From Xenophilus sp. Marseille-Q4582 (lineage in GTDB: Bacteria; Pseudomonadota; Gammaproteobacteria; Burkholderiales; Burkholderiaceae_C): DNA of 64,000 bases. The notes beneath the pieces were generated by a model. That model ran no database searches. It was not told the origin of the DNA and was given only the letters and a program-made list of their open reading frames with translations. A program made the translations under genes and the position numbers. The DNA lies in NCBI RefSeq assembly GCF_916700565.1, contig NZ_CAKAKO010000002.1:496001-560000 (forward strand). Reading direction: 5' to 3'. Positions 1 to 7,647 of this stretch are shown piece after piece (position 1 is the stretch's first letter; the number at the start of each line of letters is the position of its first letter).

Positions 1-6
1 TCGCCT

Positions 7-873
7 TCAGCCGAAGAAGTCCGCGAACCCGCCCGCCGGCTCCATGCGCACGCCGCGCTGCAGCAGCCGCAGCGGGCCCGGCATCACGCGTTCGCGCTCG
101 GGGTGCAGCGGGTCGCCGGGGTAGGCGATGGCGCGTGCGCCTTCGTGGTCGAAGACCTCGGGCCGCACGCAATGCGGCTGGCGTTGTGCGGCGGCGGCGA
201 GCAAGGTGGCGGTGTCCGCGTAGGCGGCCAGATGCACCAGGCTCATGAGCTGGGGTGGCACCAGCACGATCCTGCCGTCCCAGTACTGCGCCAGCGCGTC
301 GCGCGGCGCGAACCAGCGGCCGTCGACGGCCTCGTGCGCATCGGGCACGGCCTGCTGGCCTTCGGGCAGGGCGGCGATGAAGAAGCGGGTGTCGAAGCGC
401 CGCGCCTTCACGAACAGCGCCTGCACGGGCGTGACCCAGCGCGACCAGGGCCGCAGGGTGCCGGTGCTCAGATGCAGGCCGTGCGTGCGCAGCAGGCTGC
501 CGAAGTCGCCGTCGCGCGCGGCCTGCAGGGGCAGGGCCTGCGCAGGGCCATGGGCGAAGAGCACACCGCATTCCTCGAACACCTCGCGCGCAGCGGCCAC
601 ATGCAGGGCCACGGCGGTCGTGCTGTCGAGCCCGGCCTCGCCCAGCCGCGCCTGCAGCGCATCGGCGGGCAGGTCGATGTGCGCCTGCAGCGCCGGGTCG
701 GCATCGGCCGCATCCACCTTGCCGCCGGGAAAGACCCACGCACCGCCCAGCACGCTGGACTGCTCGTGGCGGCGCAGCAGGTAGACCTCCAGCCCGGCCT
801 GGCCGTCGCGCACCATGAGCACCGAGGCGGCAGCCTGCGGGGCGACCGGGGGCGGTGGCGTGGGGTCGGACAT
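7..873 (-). CDS. Nudix hydrolase, NUDT19-like (long-insert Nudix box)
   Basis: A 288-residue Nudix-fold pyrophosphohydrolase, probably acting on a CoA-type or other nucleoside-diphosphate-linked substrate. The protein starts MSDPTPPPPVA and shows a Nudix box split by an insert: GGKVDAAD near residue 50, then about 45 residues later AAREVFEECGVLF, which supplies the metal-binding REXXEE core. This split arrangement is typical of the NUDT19/RP2 branch, where acyl-CoA diphosphatases are known. The frame stays open 132 codons further upstream, but I chose this start because homology begins only after it and a GGAA sequence precedes it. It diverges from the hydrolase gene at 1050. The family is clear; the substrate is inferred. 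Confidence 0.85.
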   Translation of the reverse strand: MSDPTPPPPVAPQAAASVLMVRDGQAGLEVYLLRRHEQSSVLGGAWVFPGGKVDAADADPALQAHIDLPADALQARLGEAGLDSTTAVALHVAAAREVFEECGVLFAHGPAQALPLQAARDGDFGSLLRTHGLHLSTGTLRPWSRWVTPVQALFVKARRFDTRFFIAALPEGQQAVPDAHEAVDGRWFAPRDALAQYWDGRIVLVPPQLMSLVHLAAYADTATLLAAAAQRQPHCVRPEVFDHEGARAIAYPGDPLHPERERVMPGPLRLLQRGVRMEPAGGFADFFG

Positions 874-1049
874 GGGATTTCCAGGCTGGTTGTCGTGGCG
901 CGGACATTCTGCGCCCGGCCCCGCGGCGCGCGGCTGTCGCCAGCGCGGCAGCCTCGGGTTGATCCCGGGGCGCGGACGAAGCCCGGCGGCCCCTGGGCGA
1001 AGGTGCGACGGCGCGATAGGCTCGGGGGCTCCGCAGCCCTGCCGCTCCC

Positions 1050-1919
1050 ATGACTTCTTTTGCCTTCCCCCACGGCTTCGACAGCCAGGCCGCCATCGAC
1101 GCCGCCTACAACCCCGCGTTCGCGGTGGCCGACGAAGAGGCCGAACTGGCGCATTTCGGCGCGCGCAGCGCCGAGGCGCGCCGCACGCTGCCGGGCCGGT
1201 TCGACGTGCCCTTCGGTCCCACGCTGGCCGAGTCGCTGGACATCTTCCCGGCCGCGCAGCCGAACGCACCGGTCTTCGTCTTCATCCACGGCGGCTACTG
1301 GCGCGCCGGCCTCGCCTCGCACTTCAGCAGCGTGGCGCTGGGCCTGCAGCCGCTGGGCATCACCACCGTGGTGCTCAACTACGCGCTGTGCCCCCAGGTG
1401 CGGCTGGACGAGATCGTGCGCCAGGTGCGCGCGGGCCTGGCCTGGGTGCTGCGCCACATCGGCGAGCAGGGCGGCGACCCGGCGCGCGTGGCCATCGGCG
1501 GCCATTCGGCGGGCGGCCACCTGGGCGCCATGGCGCTGCTGGCCGACTGGGCCGGCGACTACGGGCTGCCGGCCGATCCCTTCGTGGGCGCATTGCTGGT
1601 CAGCGGCCTGTACGACCTGGCGCCGCTGCGCTACAGCTACCTGCAGCCCATGATCCAGCTCGACGAGGGGCTGGTGCAGCGCCAGTCGCCGGTGCGCCGC
1701 GTGCGGGCCAGCGCCACGCCGCTGGTGCTGACCTGGGGAGACCGGGAGCAGGACGCCTTCGCGCAGCAGTCGCAGGCCTTCCACGCCGCCTGGACGCAGG
1801 CCGGCAACCGCGCCGAGCTGATGCCGCAGGCCGGCGCCAACCACTACTCGGCCATCCACGGTTTCGAGCACGCGGACAGCGCGCTGGCACGCACCGTGCA
1901 GCGCCTGCTGAAGGCCTGA
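1050..1919 (+). CDS. Alpha/beta hydrolase (esterase / kynurenine-formamidase-like)
   Basis: A 289-residue cytoplasmic alpha/beta hydrolase. FIHGGYWRAG near residue 77 is the oxyanion-hole HGGYW motif of the hormone-sensitive-lipase and arylformamidase branch, and GGHSAGGHLG near residue 150 contains the nucleophilic serine. A later WGDRE segment carries a candidate acid, and NHYSAIHGF supplies the likely catalytic histidine. No signal peptide is visible. Arylformamidase (kynurenine formamidase) is one possibility because of the HGGYW motif, but no tryptophan-catabolism genes are nearby, so a general short-chain esterase is equally likely. It is transcribed away from the Nudix gene and lies about 60 bases before the next gene. 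Confidence 0.8.
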   Translation: MTSFAFPHGFDSQAAIDAAYNPAFAVADEEAELAHFGARSAEARRTLPGRFDVPFGPTLAESLDIFPAAQPNAPVFVFIHGGYWRAGLASHFSSVALGLQPLGITTVVLNYALCPQVRLDEIVRQVRAGLAWVLRHIGEQGGDPARVAIGGHSAGGHLGAMALLADWAGDYGLPADPFVGALLVSGLYDLAPLRYSYLQPMIQLDEGLVQRQSPVRRVRASATPLVLTWGDREQDAFAQQSQAFHAAWTQAGNRAELMPQAGANHYSAIHGFEHADSALARTVQRLLKA

Positions 1920-1982
1920 TCCCTGCTGGCGTATGCTGCCCGCGCCTTTCCCCCGCACCCCCCCTTCGAGGAGAGAACCGAA

Positions 1983-2771
1983 ATGAACGTCACCCGCCGC
2001 AGCCTGGCCAGCGCCTGCGCCGCCCTGCTGATGGGCCTGGCCGCCGCCGCGGTGCCCGCCCAGGCCGGTCCGCGCCTGGACAAGGTCATGGAGAGCAAGA
2101 CCCTGCGCGTCGGCACGCCGGGCGACTACCGACCCTTCGCCATCAAGACCGAGGCCGGCTACAGCGGCCATGACATCGACCTGATCGAGGCCATGGCCAA
2201 GGAGCTGGGCGTGAAGGTGGAGTACGTGGCGACCAGCTGGCCGAACCTGATGAAGGACCTGCAGTCCGACAAGTTCGACATCGCCGTGGGCGGCATCACG
2301 CGCAACGTCACGCGGCTGCGCCAGATCGACATGCTCCCGGGCTACGCGCCCTTCGGCAAGGTGGCGCTGGTGCAGGCCGCGGCCAAGGACAGGTTCACCA
2401 CGCGCGAAAGCCTCAACCAGCCCGGCGTGCGCGTGATCAAGAACCCGGGCGGCACCAACGAGGCCTATGTGCTGCAGAACCTCACGGCCGCGCAGGTCAG
2501 CACGCACGACAAGAACGCCGAGATCCCGGGCCTGATCGCCGAGGGCAAGGGCGACGTGATGATCACCGAGACCTACGAGGCGCTGCACTACGCGCGCACC
2601 GACCCGCGCCTGCATGCCGCCTTCATCGACGCGCCGCTCACGCCCGTGAACACGCTGGGCTTCATGATTCCGGTGGACGATGCCGACTACGCGCGCGTGA
2701 TCAGGTTCAGCTGGGAGCTGGTCGACAGCCGTGGCGGCGTGAAGGCGGCGGCCCAGAAGTGGCTGAAGTGA
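1983..2771 (+). CDS. Periplasmic binding-protein-fold protein, PheC (cyclohexadienyl dehydratase)-like
   Basis: A 262-residue secreted protein with a signal peptide of about 28 residues ending in a run of alanines and QAG. The mature part is a type-II periplasmic-binding fold: LRVGTPGDYRPF, then GHDIDLIEAMAKELG, TSWPNLMKDL, FDIAVGGIT, the NPGGTNE segment, and ITETYEA. The combination TSWPNL, NPGGTNE and a downstream acidic ETYEA matches cyclohexadienyl dehydratase (PheC), which makes phenylpyruvate from prephenate in the periplasm, better than ordinary amino-acid receptors. No ABC permease or ATPase lies beside it, which also favours an enzyme over a receptor. A GAGGAGA ribosome-binding site sits just upstream. 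Whether it is catalytic or only solute-binding cannot be settled here. Confidence 0.75.
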   Translation: MNVTRRSLASACAALLMGLAAAAVPAQAGPRLDKVMESKTLRVGTPGDYRPFAIKTEAGYSGHDIDLIEAMAKELGVKVEYVATSWPNLMKDLQSDKFDIAVGGITRNVTRLRQIDMLPGYAPFGKVALVQAAAKDRFTTRESLNQPGVRVIKNPGGTNEAYVLQNLTAAQVSTHDKNAEIPGLIAEGKGDVMITETYEALHYARTDPRLHAAFIDAPLTPVNTLGFMIPVDDADYARVIRFSWELVDSRGGVKAAAQKWLK

Positions 2772-3162
2772 GGCCGGCGGCGCGCCCGCAGGCCGACGGG
2801 AGTGGCCCGCGCAAGGCGCGACGGCCTACAAGCCGGGCGCCGGCGCTGCGCGAAAAACGCCTTGCGGACGGCCCCGACCTTCGGAGACCCGGACGCTGCC
2901 ACCGATTGGCACAGCCTCCGTGCATTGCGAAGGGGAAGCCCGCCGCGAAGCCAGCAGGCCGATGCCACAGCGGCAGCGCCCCCGGAACGAAGGGCCGACG
3001 CCAAGGGCACCTGCGGGTGCCCTTTCTCTTGCCGCGCCTTCAGGCGGCCTTTCCCTCGGCCCGCCGGCGCGCGTCATCTCCTTGCGCTCCCGCGGCGCCG
3101 AGCCGCATGCGCGGGGTTTCGCCCCTTCGGCCGCCGCCGCGTGCGACGGGCCCGGCCTTCGC
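2772..3162 (+). other. Long non-coding gap with inverted repeats
   Basis: About 390 bases with no convincing gene. It contains a perfect 9-base inverted repeat (CGCAAGGCG at 2810-2818 with CGCCTTGCG at 2858-2866, 39 bases apart), a GC-rich stretch with several short complementary segments, and a strong terminator at 3003-3030. The remaining 130 bases before the transporter start show nothing I recognise. It could be a simple 3' trailer of the PheC-like gene or a structured leader for the transporter. I could not match it to any riboswitch class. Confidence 0.5.
3003..3030 (+). terminator. Rho-independent terminator
   Basis: A perfect 9-base-pair stem (AAGGGCACC at 3003-3011 with GGTGCCCTT at 3016-3024) closes a four-base TGCG loop and is followed by the pyrimidine-rich TCTCTT. 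It probably ends transcription from the PheC-like gene. Because it lies in the leader of the next gene on the same strand, it could also act as an attenuator. Confidence 0.8.
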
Positions 3163-4161
3163 ATGAGTGCGCCTGCTGCCCACTTCGCGGCCTGGCGTGA
3201 GCGCCTCGAGCGGGGCCAGGTCGCGGTCTACCTCGCCGCGCTTGCGCTGGGCGCGGTCACGGGCCTGGCCCGCCCCGGGCGCATGCCGGCCGCCCTCATC
3301 GATCCGGCGATCGCGCTCATGCTCTACCTCACCTTCCTGCAGGTGCCGATGCGTGCGCTGGGGCGGGGGCTGCGGCAGGGCCGGTTTCTGGCGGCCCTGG
3401 CGCTTGCCAATTTCGTGGCCGTGCCGCTGCTGGTGGCGGGCCTGGGGCTGTTCCTGCCGGCCGCGCAGCCGCAAGCCGACCTGTTGCGCCTGGCCGTGCT
3501 GCTGGTGCTGCTGGCGCCCTGCATCGACTATGTCGTGACCTTCGCGCACCTGGGGCGGGCCGACGCGCGCGCGCTGCTGGCGGCCACACCGCTGTTGCTG
3601 CTGGCGCAGATGGCGCTGCTGCCGCTGTTTCTGCGCGTGGGCCTGGGCGAGGCCGCCGCGCAATGGGTGCGGCCCGGCCCCTTCCTGCGGGCCTTCGTCT
3701 GGCTCATCGCCGTGCCGCTGGCGCTGGCCGCGCTCACGCAGGCCGCGGCCGCGCGCCATCGCGGGGCCGACGCAGCCGTGCAGGGACTGGGCCTGCTGCC
3801 CGTTCCCGCCACCGCGGCGGTGCTCTTCGTCGTGATGGCCGCGCTGCTGCCGCAACTGGGCGCGGCCCGCGAAGCCGTGGTATGCGTGCTGCCGCTCTAC
3901 ATCGCCTTCGCGCTGGTCGCGCCGCCGTTGGGGTGGGCCGTGGCGCGGGCGCTGCGCCTGCCGGTGCCCGCCGGCCGCGCCGTGGCCTTCAGCGCCGGCA
4001 CGCGCAACTCGCTGGTGGTGCTGCCGCTGGCGCTGGCCGTGCCCGGCGGCGGTGCGCTGCTGCCAGCCGTGGTGCTCACGCAGACGCTGGTGGAGCTTCT
4101 GGCCGAGCTGGTCTATGTGCGGGTGATCGCGCGCTGGGGTGGCGTGTCGGCGCCGCGCTAG
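3163..4161 (+). CDS. ACR3 / bile-acid:sodium symporter-type membrane transporter
   Basis: A 332-residue inner-membrane protein with about nine to ten hydrophobic segments, from VYLAALALGAVTGLA near residue 18 to the C terminus. LLAPCIDYVV near residue 120 holds a single cysteine in the place where ACR3 arsenite exporters carry their conserved one. FSAGTRNSLVVLPLALA near residue 280 resembles the signature of the BASS/ACR3 superfamily. No arsR, arsC or other arsenic gene is close, so arsenite export is only one reading; an organic-anion symporter is another. The start was chosen because the open frame upstream runs through a terminator; no good ribosome-binding site is visible, so it is uncertain. 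Confidence 0.7.
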   Translation: MSAPAAHFAAWRERLERGQVAVYLAALALGAVTGLARPGRMPAALIDPAIALMLYLTFLQVPMRALGRGLRQGRFLAALALANFVAVPLLVAGLGLFLPAAQPQADLLRLAVLLVLLAPCIDYVVTFAHLGRADARALLAATPLLLLAQMALLPLFLRVGLGEAAAQWVRPGPFLRAFVWLIAVPLALAALTQAAAARHRGADAAVQGLGLLPVPATAAVLFVVMAALLPQLGAAREAVVCVLPLYIAFALVAPPLGWAVARALRLPVPAGRAVAFSAGTRNSLVVLPLALAVPGGGALLPAVVLTQTLVELLAELVYVRVIARWGGVSAPR

Positions 4162-4218
4162 CCGAAGCCGCAAGACCCTGCTGATGCAGGCGGCGGCGCT
4201 TCGCGCCATCATCGCGCC

Positions 4219-5223
4219 ATGCACGACGTCGCCCTCTCCATCCTCGACCTCTCGCCCATCCGTGAAGGCGGTGACGCGGGCGAGTCCTTCCGCAACTCGC
4301 TGGCGCTGGCGCAGCACGGCGAGGCGCTGGGCTTTCGGCGCTACTGGCTGGCCGAACACCACGGCATGCCCGGCATCGCGAGCGCGGCCACGGCCACGCT
4401 GCTGGCCTTCATCGGCGCGGGCACGAAGAGCATCCGCATCGGCGCCGGCGGCATCATGCTGCCCAACCATTCGCCGCTGGTCATCGCCGAACAGTTTGGC
4501 ACCCTGGCCGCGCTGTACCCGGGCCGCATCGACCTGGGCCTGGGCCGCGCGCCGGGCTCGGACCAGCGCACGGCCCGCGCGTTGCGGCGCGACCTGAACA
4601 GCGATGCCGACCGCTTCCCGCAGGACGTGGTCGAGCTGATGGACTTCATGAGCCGCGAGCCGCGCCAGAGCGTGCTGGCCGTGCCAGGCCATGGCAGCGA
4701 GGTGCCGGTGTGGATCCTGGGCAGCAGCACCTTCGGCGCGCAGCTGGCCGCGCACCTGGGCCTGCCCTTCGCCTTCGCCTCCCATTTCGCGCCGCAGATG
4801 CTGATGCCTGCGCTGCAGATCTACCGCGACAACTTCCAGCCCTCGGCGCAGCTGGACAAGCCCCACGCCATGGCCGGCTTCAACATCTTCGCGGCCGACG
4901 ACGAGGCGCAGGCCCACTGGCATGCGAGCTCGTGGCAGCAGTCCTTCGTGCGCCTGCGCACCGGCATGCCGGGCCGCCTGCCGCCGCCGGTGGAAGGCTA
5001 CCGCCAGCGCATCGGCCCGGCCGAGAACGCGCTGCTCGATTCGGTGCTGTCCTGCTCGGCCATCGGCACGCAGGAGCAGGTGGCAGCGCGCCTGCGCGAG
5101 TTCGTGGCGCAGACCGGTGTCAACGAGCTGATCATCGCCAGCGGCATCTACGACCACGCGGCGCGGCTGCACTCGTATGCGCTGGCGGCCGAAGCGGCCC
5201 AGGGCTTGCGCGCGGGCGCCTGA
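4219..5223 (+). CDS. LLM-class flavin-dependent oxidoreductase (luciferase-like)
   Basis: A 334-residue protein with the bacterial-luciferase TIM-barrel fold. [13 protein letters not shown] at the start, [14 protein letters not shown] near residue 43, [13 protein letters not shown] near residue 73, and [14 protein letters not shown] near residue 100 are typical of the small single-chain group often labelled MsnO8. Members use reduced FMN and oxygen or F420; the substrate of this one is unknown. It follows the transporter by 57 bases on the same strand and converges with the IclR gene. The function beyond flavin-dependent oxidoreductase is not supported. Confidence 0.88.
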   Translation: MHDVALSILDLSPIREGGDAGESFRNSLALAQHGEALGFRRYWLAEHHGMPGIASAATATLLAFIGAGTKSIRIGAGGIMLPNHSPLVIAEQFGTLAALYPGRIDLGLGRAPGSDQRTARALRRDLNSDADRFPQDVVELMDFMSREPRQSVLAVPGHGSEVPVWILGSSTFGAQLAAHLGLPFAFASHFAPQMLMPALQIYRDNFQPSAQLDKPHAMAGFNIFAADDEAQAHWHASSWQQSFVRLRTGMPGRLPPPVEGYRQRIGPAENALLDSVLSCSAIGTQEQVAARLREFVAQTGVNELIIASGIYDHAARLHSYALAAEAAQGLRAGA

Positions 5224-5254
5224 AGCCCCGCCACGCGGCCCGGCTTGAGTCTGT

Positions 5255-6070
5255 TCAGGCTGCGGGCGCGACGCGCCAGCCCAACCGCGTCGAAATCTCC
5301 GCCGCCGCCGCACGCACCCGCACGGCCGCCTCCGAATCCCAGTCGGTCGGAAACTCGTCCTGGTGCCCCAGGGCGGTGATCACCACGCAAGCCGTGCCCG
5401 CATGGTCCAGCGCGGGCGCGCTGAAGGCGCTCACGCTCGGAATGGGGCGGCCTTCGGCGCGCACCACGCCATGCGCCGCGATGTCGGCGCGCGCCTGGTC
5501 CAGCACCGCCCGTTCGGCCTTCGTGAACACGCGCGGGGCCATCGGCGCGTCGCCCAGCGCGCCGCCCAGCGCATGCGCCACGCGCTCGTCGGGCAGGGCG
5601 GCCGCAAAGGCGCGGCCCGTGGCCGTGCCCAGCACCGACATCACGGTGCCCACGCGCATGGCCACCAGCAGCGGCTGGCGCGCCTCGGTCATGCGCACGA
5701 TGGTGGGGCCGAAGCTGCCCCACACGGCCAGCGCCACCGCGTAGCCGGTCTCGCGGGCCAGCTGTTCGGCGATCGGCTCGGCGATGCGGATCGGCTCCAG
5801 CCGGTGCAGCGCCGCCAGGCCCATCTGCAGCGCGGCGGGGCCCAGGCCGTAGCGGCCCGTGAGGGCCTCCTGCTCAATCAGCCGCAGCTTGCCGAAGCTC
5901 ACCAGGTAGTGGTGCGCGCGGGCCGGTGACAGCCCGGCCGCCGTGGCCAGATCCTTGAGCGCCATGGGCTCGCGGCGCTCGCTGAGCACCAGCAGCAGGC
6001 GCCCGCCCACCTCCACCGACTGGACCGCGCGCTGGGCCGTCCCTTCCTCGTCTGTCTTTCTCGTCGCCAT
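5255..6070 (-). CDS. IclR-family transcriptional regulator
   Basis: A 271-residue regulator beginning [10 protein letters not shown]. The N-terminal winged helix-turn-helix includes [21 protein letters not shown], and a [13 protein letters not shown] segment links to the C-terminal effector-binding GAF-like domain. The longer open frame adds 38 residues encoded across the AT-rich control region, so I prefer the internal start. It diverges from the FAD monooxygenase pseudogene, the usual layout for an IclR protein controlling an aromatic-compound gene, with a repeated motif between them. Its target has decayed, so the regulator may be an orphan. Confidence 0.88.
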   Translation of the reverse strand: MATRKTDEEGTAQRAVQSVEVGGRLLLVLSERREPMALKDLATAAGLSPARAHHYLVSFGKLRLIEQEALTGRYGLGPAALQMGLAALHRLEPIRIAEPIAEQLARETGYAVALAVWGSFGPTIVRMTEARQPLLVAMRVGTVMSVLGTATGRAFAAALPDERVAHALGGALGDAPMAPRVFTKAERAVLDQARADIAAHGVVRAEGRPIPSVSAFSAPALDHAGTACVVITALGHQDEFPTDWDSEAAVRVRAAAAEISTRLGWRVAPAA

Positions 6071-6113
6071 GCCTTGCCCGGGGATGTCTGTTGCGGCTCG
6101 GGACTTTACCTTA

Positions 6114-6175
6114 GGCAAATTCATTTGCAGGAATGGATGGGTTGCGTCTACCATCCGTTCGGCAAACGCATTTAC
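6114..6175. promoter_or_regulatory. Candidate IclR operator pair in divergent promoter
   Basis: Two related 15-base elements lie in the only AT-richer patch of the divergent intergenic region: GGCAAATTCATTTGC at 6114-6128 and GGCAAACGCATTTAC at 6161-6175, 47 bases start to start and sharing 12 of 15 positions. The first contains a palindrome, GCAAAT and ATTTGC around TC. A further inverted repeat, GGATGG at 6135-6140 and CCATCC at 6151-6156, lies between them. The position and symmetry suggest binding by the adjacent IclR protein; this is inference. Confidence 0.5.
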
Positions 6176-6275
6176 CAATAGCAAAATTCAGCAGCCGCGC
6201 GGCGGTACATGCCCCTCCGGAGTCCCCAGGTCCGGGGCGCCGCCCCGCCGCGTTGAACGACCAGGAGACATTTCC

Positions 6276-7647
6276 ATGCAGTTGAGCGATCTGGCGGCCG
6301 CGGGGCCGTCACCGGACTACCAGAAGCTGGTCTTCGACTACCGCCCGCATGTCGACCAGCAGGCCGCGCGGGCCGGCCAGGTGGCGCGCCATCCCGTGGT
6401 GGTCGTGGGCGCCGGCCCGGTGGGGCTGGCGCTGGCCATCGACCTGGCGCAGCAGAAGGTGCCCGTGGTGCTGCTGGACAACGACCACCGCCTGTCCACC
6501 GGCTCGCGCGCCATCTGCTTTTCCAAGCGCTCGCTGGAAATCTTCGACCGCCTGGGCTGCGGCGAGCGCATGGCCGACAAGGGCGTGTCCTGGAACCTGG
6601 GGCGCGTGTTCCTGCGCGACGAGCAGATCTATGCCTTCGACCTGTTGCCCGAGGCCGGCCACGAGCGGCCCGCCTTCGTGAACCTGCAGCAGTACTACGT
6701 CGAAGGCTTCCTGGCCGAGCGCGCGGCGCAGCTGCCGCTGATCGACCTGCGCTGGAAGAACCAGGTGGTGGGCATGGAGCAGCAGGCCGACCATGTGCGC
6801 CTGACCATCGAGACGCCCGACGGCCCCTACGAGATCGAGGCGGACTGGGTCGCGGCCTGCGACGGCTCGCGCTCCACCCTGCGCCGGCTGCAGGGGCAGG
6901 AAAGCAAGGGTCGCGTCTTCAAGGACCGCTTCCTCATCGCCGACGTGCGCATGGACGTGGACTTCCCGGCCGAGCGCTGGTTCTGGTTCGACCCCGCCTT
7001 CCACCCGGCCAGAGCGTGCTGCTGCACCGCCAGCCCGACGGTGTGTGGCGCATCGACTTCCAGCTGGGCTGGGACGCCGACCCCGAGAAGGAGCGCCAGC
7101 CCGAACACATCCTGCCGCGCGTGCGCGCGCTGCTCGACGCCTCGCCCTTCAAGGGCACCGAGTTCACGCTGGAATGGGCCAGCATCTACACCTTCGCCTG
7201 TCTGCGCATGGACGACTTCCGCCATGGCCGCGTGCTCTTCGCGGGCGACTCGGCGCACGGCGTGTCGCCCTTCGGCGCGCGCGGTGCCAACTCGGGCCTG
7301 CAGGACGCCGAGAACCTGGCCTGGAAGCTGGCCGCCGTGCTGCGCCAGGAGGCGCCCGAGGCGCTGCTGCAGAGCTACGCGCAGGAGCGTGAATTCGCGG
7401 CCGACGAAAACATCCGCAACTCCACGCGCGCCACCGACTTCATCACACCCAAGAGCGAGATCAGCCGCCTGTACCGCGACGCCGTGCTGCACCTGGCGCG
7501 CAAGCATCCTTTTGCGCGCACGCTGGTCAACAGCGGGCGGCTGTCGGTGCCGGCGGTGCTGAACTGCTCCGCGCTCAACAGCGTCGGGCAGCATGCGCGC
7601 ATTGTGCGCATGCCGCTGGCGCCCGGGCCGGCGGGGGCTTTCGCGCT
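6276..7647 (+). pseudogene. FAD-dependent aromatic-ring monooxygenase, frameshifted and 3'-truncated
   Basis: This is the remains of a flavoprotein hydroxylase of the PheA/TfdB/MhpA type. The start at 6276 has AGGAG eight bases upstream. The FAD-binding VVVVGAGPVGLALA appears near residue 40, followed by ADWVAACDGSRS and, in the second frame, VLFAGDSAHGVSPFGARGANSGLQD. The reading frame breaks at 7007-7008 around codon 244: one G appears missing in CACCCGGCCAG, and restoring it would give a continuous FHPGQSVLLHRQPDG. The C-terminal thioredoxin-like region of about 100 residues is absent; recognisable sequence stops near SALN at 7577, and the frame then runs antisense into the convergent ligase gene. 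A single indel could be a sequencing error, but the missing end argues for true decay. Confidence 0.8.

Noticed and set aside
2880-3002. Possible cobalamin riboswitch because of GGGAAG and GAAGCCAG-like pieces
   Set aside because: The CCGCNACTGT core and a proper B12 box are missing and the pieces are not in the expected spacing.
3040-5313. A 757-codon minus-strand frame across the transporter and the flavin oxidoreductase genes
   Set aside because: It is low-complexity Arg/Gln/His sequence opposite two recognised genes and lacks a ribosome-binding site.
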